From Bacillus sp. AFS015802 (GTDB lineage Bacteria; Bacillota; Bacilli; Bacillales; Bacillaceae_B): DNA of 64,000 bases. A program made the translations under genes and the position numbers. Where the stretch lies: NCBI RefSeq assembly GCF_002561455.1, contig NZ_NTUP01000004.1, positions 71,967 through 135,966 on the forward strand, read 5' to 3'. Below, one piece after another: positions 60,679 to 64,000 of this stretch; position 1 is the stretch's first letter; each line of letters starts with the position of its first letter. The notes below the pieces were generated by a model that did not search any database, was not told where the DNA came from, and worked only from the letters and a program-made list of their open reading frames with translations.

Positions 60679-61413
60679 ATGATTATTGAAGAAGGGAAAA
60701 TAAATTCTGCTGCCTTGATTTTAGATAACATCGATTATGAAAAAGACCCTGCATTTGTGTTTCTCATGTTAGCGCATGCCACTGAAATGAAACATCATCG
60801 TTTTGTACGGAAAATACTACACACTGAAGATACAGTTTTTAAACAGAAAATGAATTCTCTTGATGAATATAAAAACTTGCTCGTGTCACTGTCAGAAGCA
60901 TTGAGGGATATGGCCATGCCTCCTGTGGAGAATTTGGCTGTCACGAAATACTTTCTCGATTCCCTGTTCTTACTTATCTCAGACAAGGGATCTTTGAAAT
61001 ATGATTACCAGCACGACTATCTTTATTCTTCCAATATGATCTGCAATGGCTTGAAAATTTCTAAGGCTACTCTAAGTCGCTATGTAAATCTTGGTTTAGA
61101 GGTGGTTGATACAAATAAACATAATCGATATCCTGCTCATGTGACATTTTATTGGAAGGACAGCTTGTGGTCATCGCGTATACAAGCCATATTTCAGGCA
61201 TTTAAGATCCGTAACCGTACCCGGTTGGATATCATCAAAGAGTTGGAAGAAGAAAAACGTACGTATGAAAAGAGCCACGGGAATAAATCTTTTTATGAAG
61301 TCTACGCCCAAGTTAAGAATCCAGATGAATTAGAAGATCCCGAGAAATATTATGACTGGAAAGACATAATGGATGAGTTAGAGGAACTTACAAATGAAGA
61401 TCAATCAGACTGA
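60679..61413 (+). CDS. Uncharacterised protein with possible HTH
   Basis: I do not recognise this 244-residue protein. Residues 1-90 are helical, and LKISKATLSRYVNLGLEVVD (near 125-144) looks like a helix-turn-helix, followed by a basic KHNRYPAH. The C-terminal 50 residues are strongly acidic. ATG 60679 is 7 bp after AGGAGGGG. A second small ORF overlaps its end by 20 bp, so the two form a coupled pair. Confidence 0.6.
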   Translation: MIIEEGKINSAALILDNIDYEKDPAFVFLMLAHATEMKHHRFVRKILHTEDTVFKQKMNSLDEYKNLLVSLSEALRDMAMPPVENLAVTKYFLDSLFLLISDKGSLKYDYQHDYLYSSNMICNGLKISKATLSRYVNLGLEVVDTNKHNRYPAHVTFYWKDSLWSSRIQAIFQAFKIRNRTRLDIIKELEEEKRTYEKSHGNKSFYEVYAQVKNPDELEDPEKYYDWKDIMDELEELTNEDQSD

Positions 61414-61603
61414 TCGGATTCAACATATTCAACGACTCTTCGAATCAAATCCGGATGTATTTGATTTTAATAAACCCGAGGTACTTGAAATTAGTATAAA
61501 AGGTTCTAAGCGAGTGACGGCTGTTCTTCCCTACTTGCATCACCGGTTGTATGGTCCTTCTAACAATCTTATTGCCTATGGAAAAAGCTGTTTCGTTGAA
61601 TAA
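61394..61603 (+). CDS. Small protein coupled to the HTH-like gene (69 aa)
   Basis: This 69-residue ORF starts inside the preceding gene behind GAGGAACTTACAA, an overlap of 20 bp. It has no membrane segment and mixes basic and hydrophobic residues (EISIKGSKRVTAVLPYLHHR). Overlap and matching strand suggest a functional pair; I cannot name either. The stop abuts the convergent gene with no gap. Confidence 0.5.
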   Translation: MKINQTDRIQHIQRLFESNPDVFDFNKPEVLEISIKGSKRVTAVLPYLHHRLYGPSNNLIAYGKSCFVE

Positions 61604-62299
61604 CTAATTTTCATTTAGTTCACGGATTAATTCTATATCTTCCTCGCCGATTTGATCCATTTTTGATGTATTCTTACTCAATGTCTTAATTGAAATAGGT
61701 TTCTTGTTATCTAACGTGATTTCATATTGCCCATTTAAATCAGTGTATATCACTTGAAGAGATGTAATGTTGTAATTTTCCCCGAGCCCTTCTATTATTT
61801 CTTTTGTCAGTGTGGCAGGCATTTTAGAACTTTCCTCGGAAGAAATTTTCTTACGGTTGATAATTCCTAGAAGATAAATCTTTTGATACACTGGGATATT
61901 CTTTGAATATTCACCATTAGCTAAAACCGAGCTAAACAAGAAAGCGTCGGGCAACTCAATATTGTCTCTATATGAATCTTTTATCGTATTGTAATCATCC
62001 TGGAATTCATCATTCACCTCATTTGCTAGTTTTTCATCAACAATTAGATTATGTAAAAGATCATAGGAAAATCGGCTTCCTAATTGTGGGAGGTACACTT
62101 CATAAGAGGAATCTTCGATGTTGAATGGTGGTTTGGGGACACTTTCATTAAAGCCATAGACTTGCTCCACATAATCAGTGATTTTTGCTTTTGCTATATA
62201 ACTACCGAAAGGGATCCCTTTAAAAATAGAGTAGATCAATATAATCAAAAAAGAGAAAATTAGTAACATGAGCATGTTGAAGATCCGTTTTTTATTCAT
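61604..62299 (-). CDS. YfjL-like membrane-anchored protein
   Basis: This 231-residue protein has a single N-terminal membrane helix (MLMLLIFSFLIILIYSIFKG) and a soluble domain with ITDYVEQVYG, reminiscent of the B. subtilis YfjL-like group of extracytoplasmic proteins. Its function is unknown. It shares an operon with the small membrane protein gene upstream on the minus strand, 40 bp away. Confidence 0.6.
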   Translation of the reverse strand: MNKKRIFNMLMLLIFSFLIILIYSIFKGIPFGSYIAKAKITDYVEQVYGFNESVPKPPFNIEDSSYEVYLPQLGSRFSYDLLHNLIVDEKLANEVNDEFQDDYNTIKDSYRDNIELPDAFLFSSVLANGEYSKNIPVYQKIYLLGIINRKKISSEESSKMPATLTKEIIEGLGENYNITSLQVIYTDLNGQYEITLDNKKPISIKTLSKNTSKMDQIGEEDIELIRELNEN

Positions 62300-62339
62300 A
62301 TAAAGTCACTCCATACGATAATAAGGTGTTTAGCAATAC

Positions 62340-62621
62340 TTACACTGGATTCTGTTTATGAAAAGGTATATACAGAAGGACACCAACAAACACCAACATA
62401 ATCATGGCAAGCGATAACCCTATAAAAGCCAATAGTTTCTCTTCATTCTTTTTCTTAAAGGCTAAAACACTGAATAGCAGCGTTAATGAGATACCGGTGA
62501 ATTGTAAACCTACAAAATAGTCCGGGAAAAAATTCGTTAACAAAGGGTGAAAAATCAACAAGGTTCCTAATCCAATAGCTGAATAGCTTAACCAAGAAAA
62601 TCTTTTTTCTGTCACGATCAC
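62340..62621 (-). CDS. Small three-helix membrane protein (93 aa)
   Basis: This 93-residue protein has three hydrophobic helices (near 10-30, 38-55 and 65-85) and a KKKNEEK loop. It starts at GTG 62621 behind AACAGGTGGT on the minus strand. Upstream, GTGTA-N4-TACAC (about 62657-62670) overlaps a minus-strand TATAAT and could be an operator. It may be cotranscribed with the YfjL-like gene. Confidence 0.5.
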   Translation of the reverse strand: MIVTEKRFSWLSYSAIGLGTLLIFHPLLTNFFPDYFVGLQFTGISLTLLFSVLAFKKKNEEKLLAFIGLSLAMIMLVFVGVLLYIPFHKQNPV

Positions 62622-62828
62622 ACCACCTGTTAGGAGTTTGTATAAATCTGTACAGTGTAATTATACACTTTAAGGATTTATTTACAACTAAATTTATTTG
62701 AAAAAAATACCATCCATTTAAAAAAATGATGAGCATTCTCGTTGTTTTACATATTATTACCTTTCCGCCAATCCCCCTTTTGTGTTTCCACCATAACTCA
62801 ACCCACAAATATTTGTGTCCCGAGCACG

Positions 62829-62905
62829 TTGTTTCCGAGCCACTATTCCCGTTATAATTTTCTTAAGATTTACATTTCTTCGTTTAATCACCTCGCACTT
62901 GAGGT
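62829..62905 (+). promoter_or_regulatory. putB promoter and leader dyad
   Basis: TTGTTT (62829-62834) and TATAAT (62853-62858) are 18 bp apart. ACCTC-N6-GAGGT (62890-62905) lies in the leader and could be a regulatory dyad. The rest of the 62.62-62.93 kb gap shows nothing else. Confidence 0.5.
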
Positions 62906-62934
62906 AACAGTCACTATAAGGAGGTGTTGTAATC

Positions 62935-63852
62935 ATGGAAGCAATCAGTAAGCGTTTTTTCATGTTTCTTTCTCACAATAAGGCATTGGATAAAATGGCT
63001 AAACGGTGGGGATCGAAATTTGGGGCTAACAAGCTTGTGGGGGGAGAAACCTTTGTACAAGCGATTCCATTGATTACGCAATTGAACGAGGAGGGATTCC
63101 AGGTAACGGTCGATCATCTTGGTGAGTTCGTCGATTCCACAGAGGTGGTGCGGGAGAATGTCCAAGGATGCATCCAGAGTATCAGTGCCATTGCCTATCA
63201 TGGGCTTGAGACTGAAATCTCTGTCAAACTGACTTCCCTGGGATTGGATATCAGTCAAGATCTTGTCATGGAAAACATGGAGTTGATTCTGTCGAAGGCA
63301 AATGAAAGCGGAATCACGGTCACTCTCGATATGGAGGATTCCTCGAGGTGCCATGCCATCCTTGACGTTTACAAGAAGCTCCGTCAAAAGTACGACAATG
63401 TGGGGACGGTGATTCAATCCTATCTCTATGTTTCAGAGGAGGATGTGGATGATCTTAATCAGTTCTCCCCTTATTTGAGGCTTGTGAAGGGTGCATATAA
63501 TGAATCGGGTAAAGTGGCGTTCCAGGAGAAGAAGAAGGTGGATGAGAATCTTAAGCATCTCATCAAGAAGCAACTCTTGAACGGCCATTATACAGCGATC
63601 GCAAGCCATGACGAAGCGATTATCGATTACACCATCGGATTAGTGAAAGAACACAATATCCCGAACGATCGCTTCGAGTTTCAAATGCTTTACGGAATGC
63701 GGAACCAATTGCAATCCGAATTGTTAGCAAAAGGATACACCGTCCGCATTTACCTGCCATATGGCGAGGATTGGTTCGGGTATTTCATGCGACGCCTGGC
63801 GGAACGGCCGGCAAACATCGCATTCGCACTGAAAGGGATTTTCAGCAAGTAA
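62935..63852 (+). CDS. putB: Proline dehydrogenase
   Basis: This 305-residue flavoenzyme oxidises proline to pyrroline-5-carboxylate, the first step of proline use. The TIM-barrel PRODH core is visible: ISVKLTSLGLD, LDMEDSS, YLRLVKGAYNE and FQMLYGMRN, with YLPYGEDWFGYFMRRLAERP at the C-terminal active-site helix. Length matches monofunctional Bacillus PutB. The ATG follows TAAGGAGGTGTTGTAATC. The dehydrogenase gene downstream completes the pathway. Confidence 0.93.
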   Translation: MEAISKRFFMFLSHNKALDKMAKRWGSKFGANKLVGGETFVQAIPLITQLNEEGFQVTVDHLGEFVDSTEVVRENVQGCIQSISAIAYHGLETEISVKLTSLGLDISQDLVMENMELILSKANESGITVTLDMEDSSRCHAILDVYKKLRQKYDNVGTVIQSYLYVSEEDVDDLNQFSPYLRLVKGAYNESGKVAFQEKKKVDENLKHLIKKQLLNGHYTAIASHDEAIIDYTIGLVKEHNIPNDRFEFQMLYGMRNQLQSELLAKGYTVRIYLPYGEDWFGYFMRRLAERPANIAFALKGIFSK

Positions 63853-63906
63853 CTTTTTTATAAAAAACATCCAGACAGAATGTAATCAGAAAGGAATGTG
63901 AAGAGA

Positions 63907-64000
63907 ATGAGTAACGGAATTTACAACATCCCAAAACCGACAAATGAGCCTGGTAATACATATGCCCCAGGTACGAAAGAAAGAGAAACGTTAAAAGCTG
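63907..64000 (+). CDS. pruA: Start of L-glutamate gamma-semialdehyde dehydrogenase (cut by window)
   Basis: The first 31 codons read MSNGIYNIPKPTNEPGNTY and then APGTKERETLKA, the N-terminus of the ALDH4-type pyrroline-5-carboxylate dehydrogenase (about 540 residues). It oxidises the product of proline dehydrogenase to glutamate. It begins 54 bp after putB behind AAAGGAATGTGAAGAG and is truncated by the window end. The catalytic Cys is not in view. Confidence 0.8.
   Translation, partial: MSNGIYNIPKPTNEPGNTYAPGTKERETLKA

Overview
The window is chromosomal DNA from a low-GC, endospore-forming Bacillaceae bacterium. The block from mbcS/ytcJ through nadK, sppA, yteJ, ytfI, gerW, tpx, ytxK, ackA, argG and argH keeps a gene order recalled from Bacillus subtilis, and gerW is a sporulation family. 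Codon use, AGGAGG-type ribosome sites, a T-box leader, CcpA cre boxes and AhrC-type ARG boxes agree. The species is not identifiable by eye; a marine or soil Bacillus/Rossellomorea-like organism is a guess.

Layout. 1-17.5 kb is core: acyl-CoA and redox enzymes, membrane proteolysis, acetate kinase under a perfect cre site, and argGH under two ARG boxes. 17.5-30.6 kb is accessory: an amine oxidase, a MarR/short-chain dehydrogenase pair sharing an operator, a PadR-DUF1048-ABC exporter unit, many one-gene families (VOC, YciI, SnoaL-like, DUF3291, DUF3626) and a broken VOC gene. 30.6-35 kb holds a tiny holin-like toxin gene behind an SOS-like box, then a T-box-controlled type-2 isoleucyl-tRNA synthetase. 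35-48 kb has acetyltransferases, a nucleotidyltransferase, a 330-bp MITE-like element, a CtaA paralogue divergent from a CzrA-type regulator and a metal P-type ATPase, then peptidases and hydrolases. 48-54 kb is a probable N-succinyl-amino-acid (Arg/Lys) racemase cluster: M20 hydrolase, NhaC antiporter, regulator, enolase-superfamily racemase and GNAT acyltransferase. 54-62.6 kb is AT-richer accessory DNA with gene remnants and three copies of a 60-bp partly palindromic repeat, each just downstream of a small gene. The window ends in proline catabolism (putB and the start of pruA).

The most unusual material is intergenic. Three motif families recur at fixed helical spacing: GACGCAAT every 18-21 bp, TCATGCGGGA every 20-21 bp, and four-unit arrays of a 22-bp palindrome spaced 52/62/51 bp at three separate loci. 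The cassette-like repeats at 58.3-59.6 kb and the SOS-boxed toxin locus are the other strong candidates for something undescribed. All calls rest on reading the sequence and recalling protein families; no database search was run.
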